A DNA stretch of 64,000 bases, from positions 186,001 to 250,000 of the forward strand of contig NZ_JAPMIT010000002.1 of assembly GCF_026410545.1 (NCBI RefSeq), read 5' to 3'. The position numbers were made by a program, and so were the translations under genes. The notes under the pieces were generated by a model. It did not search any database. It saw nothing but the letters and a program-made list of their open reading frames with translations, and was not told the DNA's origin. This document shows, in pieces, positions 51,851 to 60,783 of the stretch. The first letter of the stretch is position 1; every line of letters starts with the position of its first letter. The DNA is from Microbacterium sp. STN6. Its GTDB lineage: Bacteria > Actinomycetota > Actinomycetes > Actinomycetales > Microbacteriaceae.

Positions 51851-51913
51851 GCACCACGCCGCGGGGCGAGCAGACGTGGCATCGGTCGGGTCGGTGGGCG
51901 ATAGGCTGCGGGC

Positions 51914-53278
51914 ATGACCGCAACGGAGCGCTCACCAACCCGATCTCTGCCCGCGCGCACGGTGGTGCGCTACGCCGTCGGGTCTCTCGGCACGGGCGGC
52001 TTCTCCACCCTTCCCGGCCTTGTGCTCGTCTACTACCTGACCGACACGCTCGGCGTCGCGGCACTCGCGGCCGGCGTGCTCGTGACCGCGGCCAAGGTGT
52101 GGGACGTGGTGATCGACCCGGTCATCGGCGCGCTCAGCGATCGCGGCCTGGCGCGCCGAGGCACTCGCCGCACGGGCATGCTCATCGGATCCCTCGCGCT
52201 GCCGCTGTTCTTCATTCTCACGTTTGCGGTACCGGCGGGGACGGCTCCCGTGGCGGCGGGCCTGTGGGTACTGCTGGCCTTCCTCCTCACCGCCACCGCG
52301 TTCAGCCTGTTCCAGGTGCCGTACATTGCGCTGCCGGCCGAGCTCGCCGCCGGCTACGACCAGCGCACCCGACTGCTCACGTGGCGGGTCGTCGTGCTCA
52401 CGCTGGCCATTCTGCTGTTCGGCGCGGGAGGGCCGGCGCTGCGCTCGCTTGGCGGTAACGGCTATGCGGGCTACCTGCTGATGGCCGTCGTCGCGGCGGT
52501 CGTGATCGCTCTCGGGCTCATGGTGTCGAGCTTCGTCGCGCCGGCAGGCGGCCCGGCCGCCTCGGCGACGGAGACCCCGCGTGCCTCTATCGCCGCGCAC
52601 TATGCCGCCGGCATCCGTGCCCTTCGCGTGAGTCAGCCGTTCCGGGCGCTGCTCGCGGCGTTCCTGCTGCAGGGCCTCGCCACCGGGGTCATGCTCACGG
52701 GAGCCAATTACGTGGCGACCTACGTGCTGCATTCCGAGGATGCAGTGACCCTGCTCTTTGTGGCCCTCATCGGCCCGGCGCTACTCGTCACGCCGCTCTG
52801 GGGCGTCGTCTCGCGCCGCATCGGCAAGGAGCGCGGCTTTCTTGTCGCCAGTATTCTGTTCGGCATCGCCGCGCTGTCGATGGTGCTGTTGCTCTGGTGG
52901 CCCGGCGACTGGATCTACCTGCCGGTCGCGCTGGTCGGCGCGGGCTACGCAGGCATGCAGTCGCTGCCCATGGCCATGCTGCCCGACGTGATCTCGCACG
53001 ACGCCAGGCGCAACGGGCCAGGCCGGGCCGGCATCTTCGGTGGCATGTGGACGGCGGGGGAGACCACCGGCATGGCGCTCGGCGCCACGGTGCTCACGCT
53101 CGTGCTCGCGATCTCGGGCTACCAGCAGCACACGGGCGGAGCGGCGATCGCGCAGTCACCCGCCGCGGTTGCCGGCATCATCGTCAGCTTCAGCATTGTT
53201 CCCGCCACCCTGCTTGGGCTCAGCCTGATTCCGCTGACCCGTTACCGACTGCGAAAGGCCGACATCGATGAAGACTGA
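51914..53278 (+). CDS. GPH-family (MelB-like) major facilitator transporter
   Basis: A 454-residue protein with about 12 helices. The start VRYAVGSLGTGGFSTLPGLVLVYYLTD and the early VWDVVIDPVIGALSDR are the glycoside-pentoside-hexuronide family signature; PYIALPAELAAGYDQRTRL is the second conserved part. Members import sugars or related solutes with cations. TAGGCT lies 6 nt before the ATG, so it is probably leaderless. It overlaps the decarboxylase gene by 11 nt, so the two are a unit. Confidence 0.85.
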   Translation: MTATERSPTRSLPARTVVRYAVGSLGTGGFSTLPGLVLVYYLTDTLGVAALAAGVLVTAAKVWDVVIDPVIGALSDRGLARRGTRRTGMLIGSLALPLFFILTFAVPAGTAPVAAGLWVLLAFLLTATAFSLFQVPYIALPAELAAGYDQRTRLLTWRVVVLTLAILLFGAGGPALRSLGGNGYAGYLLMAVVAAVVIALGLMVSSFVAPAGGPAASATETPRASIAAHYAAGIRALRVSQPFRALLAAFLLQGLATGVMLTGANYVATYVLHSEDAVTLLFVALIGPALLVTPLWGVVSRRIGKERGFLVASILFGIAALSMVLLLWWPGDWIYLPVALVGAGYAGMQSLPMAMLPDVISHDARRNGPGRAGIFGGMWTAGETTGMALGATVLTLVLAISGYQQHTGGAAIAQSPAAVAGIIVSFSIVPATLLGLSLIPLTRYRLRKADIDED

Positions 53279-54764
53279 CCCGCGCGACGTGCTGCGGCGC
53301 CTGGATGACCTGCGTGCCGCGGACGCGCCCACCCACGGCGGCCACGTGCTCTCGTACGTGTACGACTCGGGGCTGGCCGAGCTCGACGAACTCGCGGCGG
53401 CGGCGATGCGCGCGGTGCAGAGCGTCAACGGGCTCGACCCCACGACGTTCACGTCGGTCGCCGTCATGGAGCGCGAGGTCGTCGGCTTCGCGCGCGAGCT
53501 GCTTGGCGGCGACGAGAACGTGGTCGGCACGGTCACGAGCGGCGGCACCGAGAGCTGTCTGCTCGCGGTGAAGACGGCGCGAGACGTGTGGCGGGCGGCG
53601 AATCCCGAGACTTCCGTTGCGCCGCGCCTCGTTGCTCCGGTGACGGTGCACGCCGCGTTCCGCAAGGCCGCGCACTACTTCGGGCTGAGGCTGGACCTCG
53701 CCGACGTGGATCCGGCGACGGGGGCGGTCGCCGCATCCGCGCTCAGTGAACGCCTCGGGCCGGATGTCGCGCTCGTCGTCGTCTCGGCGCCGTCGTACCC
53801 GTTCGCGGGGCTCGACCCCGTGGCCGAGGTGGCGGCGGCGTGCGCGGCGGCTGGTGTTGCCTGCCACGTCGACGCGTGTATCGGCGGCTGGGTACTGCCA
53901 TTCTGGCCGGATGCGGCGCACCTGGCGCCGTGGGACTTTCGTGTGCCGGGTGTCAGCAGCATCAGCGCTGACGTGCACAAGTTCGGCTATGCGCCCAAGG
54001 GTGCGAGTGTGCTGCTGCAGCGCGGGCGTGACCGGCAGCGCGCGCAGTACTTCGCGACAACGGGCTGGCCGGGCTACCCGGTGGTGAACCCGACGATGCT
54101 GGGGTCGAAGTCGGCCGGACCACTCGCAGCGGCGTGGGCGATCATTCAGGCGCTGGGACACGAGGGGTTCGAGCAGCGGGCCTTCTCATGCGCGCGCTCG
54201 ACCGCGGCGCTCGCCGAGACGATCGGCGCGATCGAAGGTTTGCGCGTGGTTGGGGCGCCCGTCGGGCCGCTGCTGGCCGTGGCGACGGATGAGGCGGTCG
54301 ATGCGGCGCGTCGGGTCGACCCGCACCACTGGGCCGACCAGGCGCGCGCCGCCGGCTGGTACCTGCAGCAGCAGCCGGGGCTCGCGCAGGCGGACGGCAC
54401 GCGGCTGCCCCGCACGACGCACCTGACGATCACGCCCGTGACCGAGCGTGTTCTCGGCGACCTCTCGGCGGCGCTGGTCCGTGCGGCGGACGACGTGCGC
54501 GGGGTGCCGCCGGTATCGGCGGAGAGCGTTCTAGGCGCCCTGCCCGCCGAGCTGCTTGGCGAGCTCACCCGAGCGGATGCGCCCCCGCTCGACGCGCAGA
54601 GCGCCTTCGCGGTGCTCACCCGGATCGGGCTCGTGGGAGAGGAGGGGGCCGGCGCACAGCCCGAGCGCATGGCGCCGTTCCTCGCCCTCATCGAGGCGCT
54701 GCCGCATGCGCTCACCGAGCGTCTGCTTACTGAGCTTCTGGCGCGCGCGGTCGAGCCCCGCTGA
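53268..54764 (+). CDS. group II PLP decarboxylase / sphingosine-1-phosphate lyase-like enzyme
   Basis: A 498-residue PLP enzyme. VTSGGTESCLLAVKTARD, the His of the substrate stack in VTVHAAFRKAAHYF, CHVDACIGGW and the PLP lysine K238 in SADVHKFGYAPKGA fit glutamate decarboxylase-type and S1P-lyase-type proteins. A C-terminal extension of about 100 residues follows the core. The substrate is unknown; the overlapping GPH transporter may carry it. The last codons (GAG CCC CGC TGA) are repeated several times downstream. Confidence 0.85.
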   Translation: MKTDPRDVLRRLDDLRAADAPTHGGHVLSYVYDSGLAELDELAAAAMRAVQSVNGLDPTTFTSVAVMEREVVGFARELLGGDENVVGTVTSGGTESCLLAVKTARDVWRAANPETSVAPRLVAPVTVHAAFRKAAHYFGLRLDLADVDPATGAVAASALSERLGPDVALVVVSAPSYPFAGLDPVAEVAAACAAAGVACHVDACIGGWVLPFWPDAAHLAPWDFRVPGVSSISADVHKFGYAPKGASVLLQRGRDRQRAQYFATTGWPGYPVVNPTMLGSKSAGPLAAAWAIIQALGHEGFEQRAFSCARSTAALAETIGAIEGLRVVGAPVGPLLAVATDEAVDAARRVDPHHWADQARAAGWYLQQQPGLAQADGTRLPRTTHLTITPVTERVLGDLSAALVRAADDVRGVPPVSAESVLGALPAELLGELTRADAPPLDAQSAFAVLTRIGLVGEEGAGAQPERMAPFLALIEALPHALTERLLTELLARAVEPR

Positions 54765-54860
54765 CTGGCCCCGCACCGGCGAGCCCCCGCTGACCGGCCC
54801 TGCACCGAGCCCCGCCGACTGGCCCCGCCACCCAGCCCCGCTGACCGGCCCCGCCACCCA
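54753..54860. repeat. four degenerate 26-28 bp tandem units at the decarboxylase 3' end
   Basis: Units start GAGCCCCGCTGACTGGCCCC, GAGCCCCCGCTGACCGGCCC, GAGCCCCGCCGACTGGCCCC and GCCCCGCTGACCGGCCCC. The first contains the last codons and stop of the decarboxylase gene; the rest are non-coding. Confidence 0.8.
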
Positions 54861-54866
54861 TCGAAT

Positions 54867-54913
54867 GGCCAAAAGTTGCCCCTATCCGCGCTGCTTAAGG
54901 GCACTTTTTGGCC
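54867..54913. terminator. bidirectional terminator between decarboxylase and mrp
   Basis: GGCCAAAAGTTGCCC (54867 on) and GGGCACTTTTTGGCC (ending 54913) form a long imperfect stem with A and T tracts, giving a T-rich arm on either strand. It sits between two convergent genes. Confidence 0.75.
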
Positions 54914-54927
54914 GCTCACGTGGCCGA

Positions 54928-56115
54928 TCAGGCCGGGGCCACGCCCAGGCGGCGCCCCGCGAGGTCGCGGCCGCGCGCCTCCAGGGCGTCGGCAACCGAG
55001 CGGATGGCAGCAGCCGCCGGGTCCTGCGGCGCCGAGAGCACGACCGGTTCGCCCGCGTCACCACCTGCGCGAAGCGCGACGCTGAGCGGAACCGAGGCGA
55101 TGAGCGGCACGGGCGCATCCTGCCCGTCGGAAAGCCGGCGGGCTACCTCGGCGCCTCCGCCCGCGCCGAACAGCTCGAAGACGCTGCCGTCGTTCTGCGG
55201 CAGGCCCGCCATGTTCTCGATCACGCCGAGCACATGCTGGCCGGTCTGCCGGGCGACGATGCCGCTGCGTTCTGCGACGTCGGCGGCGGCGGGCTGCGGG
55301 GTCGTGACGACCACGACCTCGGCGTTCGGCAGCAGCTGGCCGATCGAGATGGCGACATCTCCCGTGCCCGGGGGCAGGTCGAGCAGCAGCACATCGAGGT
55401 CGCCGAAGTACACGTCGGTGAGGAACTGCGCGATCGTGCGGTGCAGCATCGGCCCCCGCCATGCCACGGCCTGCGCGCCGCCCGAGCCCGTCGACGTGTC
55501 GATGAACATGCCGATCGAGATGACCTTCACGCCGAACGCCACGGGCGGCAGGATCATGTCGTCGACCCGCGTCGGCTTCGCCGTGCCCTCAGGCCCGGAG
55601 AGCCCGAGCAGCCCGGGGATCGAGAACCCGTGCACGTCGGCGTCGATGAGGCCGACCGACAGGCCGCGCGAGGCCAGCTCGACCGCGAGGTTGGCCGTGA
55701 TCGTCGACTTGCCCACGCCGCCCTTGCCACTCGTGATCGTGAAGACGCGCGTGAGCGTTCCGGGCCCGAACGGCATGACGCGCTCGCGGCCGCCGCGCAG
55801 GCGCTCGGTGAGGGCGGCGCGCTGCTCGCGGGTCATGACGCCTACCTCGACCGTCACATCGGTGATTCCTGGCACGGATGCTGCCGCTTCGCGCACATCC
55901 CGCTCGATGGCGCGCGCGGCGGGGCAGCCTACGATAGTCAGGCGGATGCCGACCGTTGCGTAGCCGCCGGGCGAGACCGCGATGTCGCCGACCATGTCGA
56001 GCTCGGTGATGGGGCGGCGGATCTCTGGGTCGATGACGCGGGCGAGGGCGGTGCGGATGGCGTCGGGGGAGGGCGGCGGGGTTTCGAGACGGCCTTCGGC
56101 CTCCTCAACCCGCAT
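54928..56115 (-). CDS. mrp: Mrp/ApbC family iron-sulfur cluster carrier ATPase
   Basis: A 395-residue cytosolic P-loop protein that carries Fe-S clusters to apo-proteins. It has an N-terminal MIP18 (DUF59) domain (about 12-105, with RVIDPEIRRPITELDMVGDI), the deviant Walker A TSGKGGVGKSTITANLA and LLDLPPGTGDVAISIGQ. The N-terminus RVEEAEGRLETP is encoded by a palindromic element, so the usual start may have been replaced. ATG 56115 has GAGG at 9 nt; ATG 56124 is possible. Third gene of a minus-strand set after MgtE/CBS and DUF1003. Confidence 0.9.
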   Translation of the reverse strand: MRVEEAEGRLETPPPSPDAIRTALARVIDPEIRRPITELDMVGDIAVSPGGYATVGIRLTIVGCPAARAIERDVREAAASVPGITDVTVEVGVMTREQRAALTERLRGGRERVMPFGPGTLTRVFTITSGKGGVGKSTITANLAVELASRGLSVGLIDADVHGFSIPGLLGLSGPEGTAKPTRVDDMILPPVAFGVKVISIGMFIDTSTGSGGAQAVAWRGPMLHRTIAQFLTDVYFGDLDVLLLDLPPGTGDVAISIGQLLPNAEVVVVTTPQPAAADVAERSGIVARQTGQHVLGVIENMAGLPQNDGSVFELFGAGGGAEVARRLSDGQDAPVPLIASVPLSVALRAGGDAGEPVVLSAPQDPAAAAIRSVADALEARGRDLAGRRLGVAPA

Positions 56116-56215
56116 GGTGCTCATCCTCTCGCTGCGGGGTTTCGAGACGGCCTTCGGCCTCCTCAACCCGCATGGGGGCCGCCGTTTTCCTCAACCCGCA
56201 TGGGGCCCGTCTTCC
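56083..56215. repeat. palindromic elements spanning mrp start and DUF1003 stop
   Basis: Two copies GGTTTCGAGACGGCCTTCGG with CCTCCTCAACCCGCAT, plus a third right edge CCTCAACCCGCAT. On the minus strand one copy encodes the mrp N-terminus and another edge supplies the DUF1003 stop. Confidence 0.88.
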
Positions 56216-56715
56216 ACCTTCTTGTCACGGTCGAGCTCCTCGAGCAGCGCGCGCAACTCGGCCCTGATGAAGTCCTTCGAGGCGACATCCTGCATCGCCA
56301 GCCTCAGCGCCACGACCTCACGGGCAAGGTACTCGGTGTCAGAGAGGTTGCGCTCGGCGCGCTGCCGGTCCTGCTCGATCTGCACGCGGTCGCGGTCGTC
56401 CTGCCGGTTCTGCGCGAGCAGGATGAGCGGGGCAGCGTATGAGGCCTGCAGCGAGAGCACGAGCGTCAGCGCGATGAAGCCGTAGTCGGCGGAGTCGAAG
56501 CGCAAGCCCGTCGGCGCCATGACGTTCCAGCTGATCCACAGAACGCAGAACAGCGTGAGGAACAGCAGGAACCAGGGCGTGCCCATGGCGCGCGCGATCC
56601 ACTCGGTGAAGCGCCCGAATCGGTCGCTCTCACCGCGGTTGCGGCGGGCGATGACAGTGGTGCGCAGGCCCTTCGGCGCGTCGAGTCGCGACTCGGCCTT
56701 GCTAGCTCGTGCCAT
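56191..56715 (-). CDS. DUF1003 family membrane protein
   Basis: A 174-residue protein with two membrane helices (MGTPWFLLFLTLFCVLWISW, YGFIALTLVLSLQASYAAPL) followed by the DUF1003-typical LAQNRQDDRDR and a cytoplasmic coiled coil (EYLAREVVALRLAMQDVASK). Function unknown; it follows the MgtE/CBS gene with a 14-nt overlap, a common actinobacterial pair. The stop (GCG GGT TGA) lies in a palindromic element. Confidence 0.88.
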   Translation of the reverse strand: MARASKAESRLDAPKGLRTTVIARRNRGESDRFGRFTEWIARAMGTPWFLLFLTLFCVLWISWNVMAPTGLRFDSADYGFIALTLVLSLQASYAAPLILLAQNRQDDRDRVQIEQDRQRAERNLSDTEYLAREVVALRLAMQDVASKDFIRAELRALLEELDRDKKVEDGPHAG

Positions 56716-58030
56716 GTCCGACCCTCCGTCCGTTCACTATCGGAATACTGCCTGTTCCTGCCTTGAGCCGGGCGGACTGGCGCGCCTGCGCGTCGTCGCC
56801 CTCCTGATTTCGCCAATCGTCTGGCAGCAGATAGTCGAGGATGTCGTCAATGGTCACCACCCCGACAAGCCGATGGTTGTCGTCGACGACCGGCACGGAG
56901 ACCAGGTCGTAGCTTGCGAGGATGCGACTCACCTCGGCCGCCGACGTGTCGGCGGTGACCGGGTCGAGGCTGGAGTCGATGAGCGTGCCGAGCCTCTCGT
57001 GCGGCGGGTAGCGCAGCATCCGCTGAAAATGCACCATGCCGAGGAAGCGACCCGTGGGCGGCTCGTACGGCGGCAGCGTCACGCAGACGGCGGCGCCGAG
57101 TGCGGGCGCGAGCTCGTGGCGCCGGATGAGCGCGAGGCCCTCGGCGACGGTCGCGTCGGCCGAGACGATGATGGGCTCGGTGGTCATGAGGCCGCCGGCG
57201 GTGTTGGGGGCGTAGGCGAGGAGGAAGCGCACGTCCTCTGCCTCTTTCGGCTCCATGAGCTCGAGCAGGTGCTCGCCGCGCTCCTCGGGCAGCTGCGCGA
57301 TGAGGTCGGCAGCGTCATCCGGCTGCATCTGGTCGAGCACGTCGGCGGCGCGGTCGTCGCCCAGCTGCGTGAGGATCTGCATCTGCTCGCGCTCGGGCAT
57401 CTCCTCGAGCACATCGGCGAGGCGGTCGTCGGGCAGCTCACCCGCGACCTCGAGCATGCGGCGCTCGGGCAGGTCGCGCAGTGTGTTCGCGAGGTCGGCG
57501 GGCTTCAGCTCGGAGTACGTCGCGATGAGCTGCTCGGCCGACTGTGCCTGGCCGCGCTCGGCCTTCTCGCGCACCTGCTCCCAGAAGACGAACGCGGTGG
57601 CGCCCTTGGCGAACGGCGAGGCGCTCGTCTTCGGCCGGCGCACGAACAGCTGGCCGATCGCCCACTCGCCGTGCCGGGACTGCTCGATGGCCACGTCTTC
57701 GATCGTCGCCCGGCCGGAGCCGTCGGCGAAAACGACCGTGCGCCCCAGCATCTCGGCGATGATGCGCACCTCGCCGCCGCGCTGCTCGAAGCGGCGAACG
57801 TTGATGAGACCGGTCGTGATGATCTGCCCGGCGCCGATGCTGGTCACGCGCCCGATCGAGACGAACACGCGGCGCTTTCCCGGGATCTCGACGATGAGAC
57901 CGACCACGCGGGGCGGGTCGCTCTTGCGGTAGACCACGAGAACGTCGCGCACCTTGCCCACGCGGTCGCCCGCGGGGTCGAAGACGATGCACCCGGCGAG
58001 CCGGGCGGCGAAGACTCTGGTGGCACTCAC
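56702..58030 (-). CDS. PRC-barrel, MgtE-N and CBS-domain protein (no transport domain)
   Basis: A 442-residue cytoplasmic protein. N-terminal PRC-barrel-like part (about 1-120), an MgtE N-terminal helical domain (LKPADLANTLRDLPERRMLE, QILTQLGDDRAADVLDQMQP, about 165-280) and two CBS motifs (TTEPIIVSADATVAEGLALI, VSRILASYDLVSVPVVDDNH). The MgtE membrane channel is missing, so it is a sensor-like protein, perhaps for magnesium or nucleotides. TAAGTT lies exactly 6 nt before the GTG at 58030: probably leaderless. Confidence 0.87.
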   Translation of the reverse strand: MSATRVFAARLAGCIVFDPAGDRVGKVRDVLVVYRKSDPPRVVGLIVEIPGKRRVFVSIGRVTSIGAGQIITTGLINVRRFEQRGGEVRIIAEMLGRTVVFADGSGRATIEDVAIEQSRHGEWAIGQLFVRRPKTSASPFAKGATAFVFWEQVREKAERGQAQSAEQLIATYSELKPADLANTLRDLPERRMLEVAGELPDDRLADVLEEMPEREQMQILTQLGDDRAADVLDQMQPDDAADLIAQLPEERGEHLLELMEPKEAEDVRFLLAYAPNTAGGLMTTEPIIVSADATVAEGLALIRRHELAPALGAAVCVTLPPYEPPTGRFLGMVHFQRMLRYPPHERLGTLIDSSLDPVTADTSAAEVSRILASYDLVSVPVVDDNHRLVGVVTIDDILDYLLPDDWRNQEGDDAQARQSARLKAGTGSIPIVNGRRVGHGTS

Positions 58031-58113
58031 AGTACTAACTTAGGCCCTCGCGCGGCCGCATCCCTGCCTCGCCGCGGCGGCAGGATTCAGGCGTCGATGG
58101 GAGAATGGCGAGT

Positions 58114-58800
58114 ATGAGCAATCAGAGTCCGTTCGGCGGTCGCGGCCGTGTGCCCCTGCCCTCCCTGCCGAAAGGCGAGGCAGTCGCGACGTATGAAACG
58201 TACGTCGAGGCACAGCAGGCCGTGGACGTGCTCGCGCGGGCCGACTTCCCCGTCAACAAGCTCTCGATCGTGGGCAGCAACCTGAAGACGGTCGAGCGTG
58301 TCACCGGCAAGCTCACCTGGGGTCGCGTGGCGCTCGCGGGCGCGGCATCCGGCGCCTGGCTCGGGATCTTCTTCGGGCTCCTCCTCGTCATCTTCTCGCC
58401 CACCACGAACATGGGTTTCATCTTCGCGGCCGTGCTCATCGGCGCCGGCTTCGGCATGCTCTTCGGCCTCGTCTCCTACGCCATCAATCGGCGCAGGCGA
58501 GACTTCACCTCGATGACGCAGGTGCTCGCCAGCCGGTACGAGGTCATCGTGAGCCCTGATCTCGTCAACCGAGCCCGCAACATTCTCGGTACGGATGCCG
58601 CTGGCGTAGCGCCAGCGGGTTACGCGGCGTCGGCGAATTCGTCAGACCCACCACGGCCGCCCGACCGCTCGGCGGGGCAGGGCGACCCGGGCGCTGAGGC
58701 TGACGCGGGGCAGGACTCTGGATCCGAGTCGGAGCCGAGGCCGAACACCGGCGCATCGTCGCGCGACGAGCCCCCGCGCTACGGCGAGCGCAGCGAGTAG
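58114..58800 (+). CDS. general stress protein-like membrane protein (GSP17M/YflT-like)
   Basis: A 228-residue protein. The N-terminal part (AVATYETYVEAQQAVDVLARADFPVNKLSIVGSN, split over residues 27-60) is the YflT-type stress domain. Two membrane helices follow (VALAGAASGAWLGIFFGLLL, IFAAVLIGAGFGMLFGLVSY). The Pro/Asp/Ser-rich tail contains a 9-bp palindrome CCGCTGGCG-TAG-CGCCAGCGG (58598-58618) in frame and ends in RYGERSE. That 3' end is duplicated at 59150-59173. ATG 58114 has GGGAGA upstream; ATG 58105 is possible. Confidence 0.8.
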   Translation: MSNQSPFGGRGRVPLPSLPKGEAVATYETYVEAQQAVDVLARADFPVNKLSIVGSNLKTVERVTGKLTWGRVALAGAASGAWLGIFFGLLLVIFSPTTNMGFIFAAVLIGAGFGMLFGLVSYAINRRRRDFTSMTQVLASRYEVIVSPDLVNRARNILGTDAAGVAPAGYAASANSSDPPRPPDRSAGQGDPGAEADAGQDSGSESEPRPNTGASSRDEPPRYGERSE

Positions 58801-59173
58801 CCCGCCGCTCTGCTCTGCTCTGCTCGGGTCGGGTCGGGCTACGCCACGCCAGCCGTGCTCGAATCGGCCCACGGTACGCCAGCCGCGCTCGAGGCGGGCC
58901 AGATCGTGGGTTCCTTCGTGGAGAACCCGCAATATGCCCCGACTCGGAGCAGCGGGCCGCGCACCGACCTGTTCCGCTTTGCTCGAGGCGGGCCAGATCG
59001 TGGGTTTCCTTCGTGGAGGACCCGCAATATGCCCCGACTCGCAGGCGGAGCGCAGCCGGCGGAGCGCAGCGAGTAGAGCGCAGCCGGCGGAGCGCAGCGA
59101 GTAGAGCGCAGCCGACGAAGCGCCGGCGAGCACGACCGGGAGCCGCCCCGCTACGGCGAGCGCAGCGAGTAGC
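58778..59173. repeat. repeat-dense non-coding region between stress-like gene and pepP
   Basis: The 380-base gap after 58800 holds no gene. Its borders are a 24-bp direct repeat GCTACGGCGAGCGCAGCGAG-TAGC at 58778-58801 (the stress gene 3' end) and 59150-59173. Inside are a 60/61-bp direct repeat (58887-58946 and 58981-59041; starts GCTCGAGGCGGGCC) and a 28-bp tandem repeat (59050-59077, 59078-59105). Confidence 0.88.
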
Positions 59174-59181
59174 GCCCCGCC

Positions 59182-60750
59182 TCAGGCGAGGCGCGCCATC
59201 CATGCCTCAACGTCTTCTGCGGTGCGGGGGATATCGCCCGACAGGCGCTCGGCGCCGTCGGCCGTGACGAGCACGTCGTCCTCGATGCGCACCCCGATGC
59301 CGCGGAACTTCTCGGGCACCGTGAGGTCGTCCGGCTGGAAGTACAGGCCAGGCTCGATCGTGAAGACCATGCCCGCCTCCACCACGCCGTCGAGGTACAT
59401 CTCGCGCCGCGCCTGGGCGCAGTCGTGCACGTCGAGCCCCAGGTGGTGGCTCGTGCCGTGCACCATGTAGCGGCGGTGGTGCTGGTTGTCGGCCTCGAGC
59501 GCCTGCTCGGCCGTGACTGGTAGCAGCCCCCACTCGGCCGTGCGCTTCGCGATGACCTCCATGGCCGTCGCGTGCACGTCGCGAAAGCGGATGCCGGGCT
59601 TCACGATCGCGAACGCGGCGTCCGCGGCCTCGCGTACCGCCTCATACACGAGGAACTGCGTCTCGGTGAAGCGCCCGCCGACGGGCAGCATGCGCGTGAT
59701 GTCTGCGGTGTAGTAGCTCTCGGCCTCCACGCCGGCGTCGATGAGAATGAGGTCGCCGGGCACGACCGGCCCGTCGTTGCGGGTCCAGTGCAGAATGCAG
59801 GCGTGGGGGCCGCTTGCCGCGATCGTGTCGTAGCCCACCGCGTTGCCGTCGGCACGCGCCCGGGCGTTGAACACGCCCTCGACCACGCGCTCGCCGCGCT
59901 CGTGCTGCGTGATGTTCGCCATCGACGCGATGATGTCGTCGAACCCCCTGGCGGTCGCCTCGACGGCGAGCCGCAGCTGGCCGATCTCGTAGTCGTCCTT
60001 CACGAGGCGCAACTCGGAGAGGTCGCGCGCCAGCTGATCGTCGGGGGCGGCACCCTGCCGCCGCTCGTCGACCTCGCGGGTGAGCGCGGCATCCGCTTCT
60101 CGCACAATGAGCGTGTCGGCATCGGCCGCGGCCACGACATCGTCGACCTCGGCGATGCCGCGCGTGGCGAGCGCGAGGTCGGCGGCGACCTGCGCGAGCG
60201 ACGGGCGCGGGCCGATCCAGAACTCGCCGATCTCAGGGTTGGCGTAGAACTCGTCCGAGTCGCGGCCGGCGCGCTCCCGGAAGTACAGGGTTGCCTCGTG
60301 GCCGTCACCCGTGGGCTCGAGCACGAGAACGCTGCCGGGCTCGGAATCCGAGCCCCAGCCGGTGAGCCAGGCGAACGCGGCGTGCGCGCGGAACGGGTAG
60401 TCGGTGTCGTTCGAGCGCTGCTTGAGCGAGCCGGCCGGCACGATCAGCCGCTTGCCGGGGTACATCGATGAGAGCTTCTGGCGGCGGGTGGCGGCGTACG
60501 GCGCCTGCTCGCGGGCGGCCGGCAGCGCGTCGTCGCGGGGCGCCCATCCGCTGCCGATGTACTCTTTGAAGCCCTCGGAGCCGGGCGTGGTCGACCGGTT
60601 CGAAGTCGCGCGCGGCTCGGGAGCGTCGCCGTGCGCCTGGCTTCCGTTCGCCTGCGCAGCGGATGTCTCGGGGTGGCTGCCCTCGGCGGGAGCATCGGCG
60701 CCGCCGGTCGCCGCCGACGAACTGACTCTGGTCTCGGTGTTCGTTGCCAT
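59182..60750 (-). CDS. pepP: Xaa-Pro aminopeptidase (M24B)
   Basis: A 522-residue cytosolic metallopeptidase that removes an N-terminal residue before proline. Metal ligands: IDAGVEAESYYTADITRMLP (two Asp), GTSHHLGLDVHD (His), FTIEPGLYFQP (Glu) and GIGVRIEDDVLVT (Glu). Residues 1-60 are a low-complexity Ala/Ser/Gly-rich extension. The ATG at 60750 follows GGAGGC closely. Its promoter region overlaps that of the divergent PHP gene (33 nt apart). Confidence 0.93.
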   Translation of the reverse strand: MATNTETRVSSSAATGGADAPAEGSHPETSAAQANGSQAHGDAPEPRATSNRSTTPGSEGFKEYIGSGWAPRDDALPAAREQAPYAATRRQKLSSMYPGKRLIVPAGSLKQRSNDTDYPFRAHAAFAWLTGWGSDSEPGSVLVLEPTGDGHEATLYFRERAGRDSDEFYANPEIGEFWIGPRPSLAQVAADLALATRGIAEVDDVVAAADADTLIVREADAALTREVDERRQGAAPDDQLARDLSELRLVKDDYEIGQLRLAVEATARGFDDIIASMANITQHERGERVVEGVFNARARADGNAVGYDTIAASGPHACILHWTRNDGPVVPGDLILIDAGVEAESYYTADITRMLPVGGRFTETQFLVYEAVREAADAAFAIVKPGIRFRDVHATAMEVIAKRTAEWGLLPVTAEQALEADNQHHRRYMVHGTSHHLGLDVHDCAQARREMYLDGVVEAGMVFTIEPGLYFQPDDLTVPEKFRGIGVRIEDDVLVTADGAERLSGDIPRTAEDVEAWMARLA

Positions 60751-60783
60751 GCCTCCAGTCTCCCACCCCTCTACGATGAGAGC

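Noticed and set aside
56702-58030. Full MgtE magnesium channel
   Set aside because: MgtE-N and CBS domains are present but there are no transmembrane helices after them.
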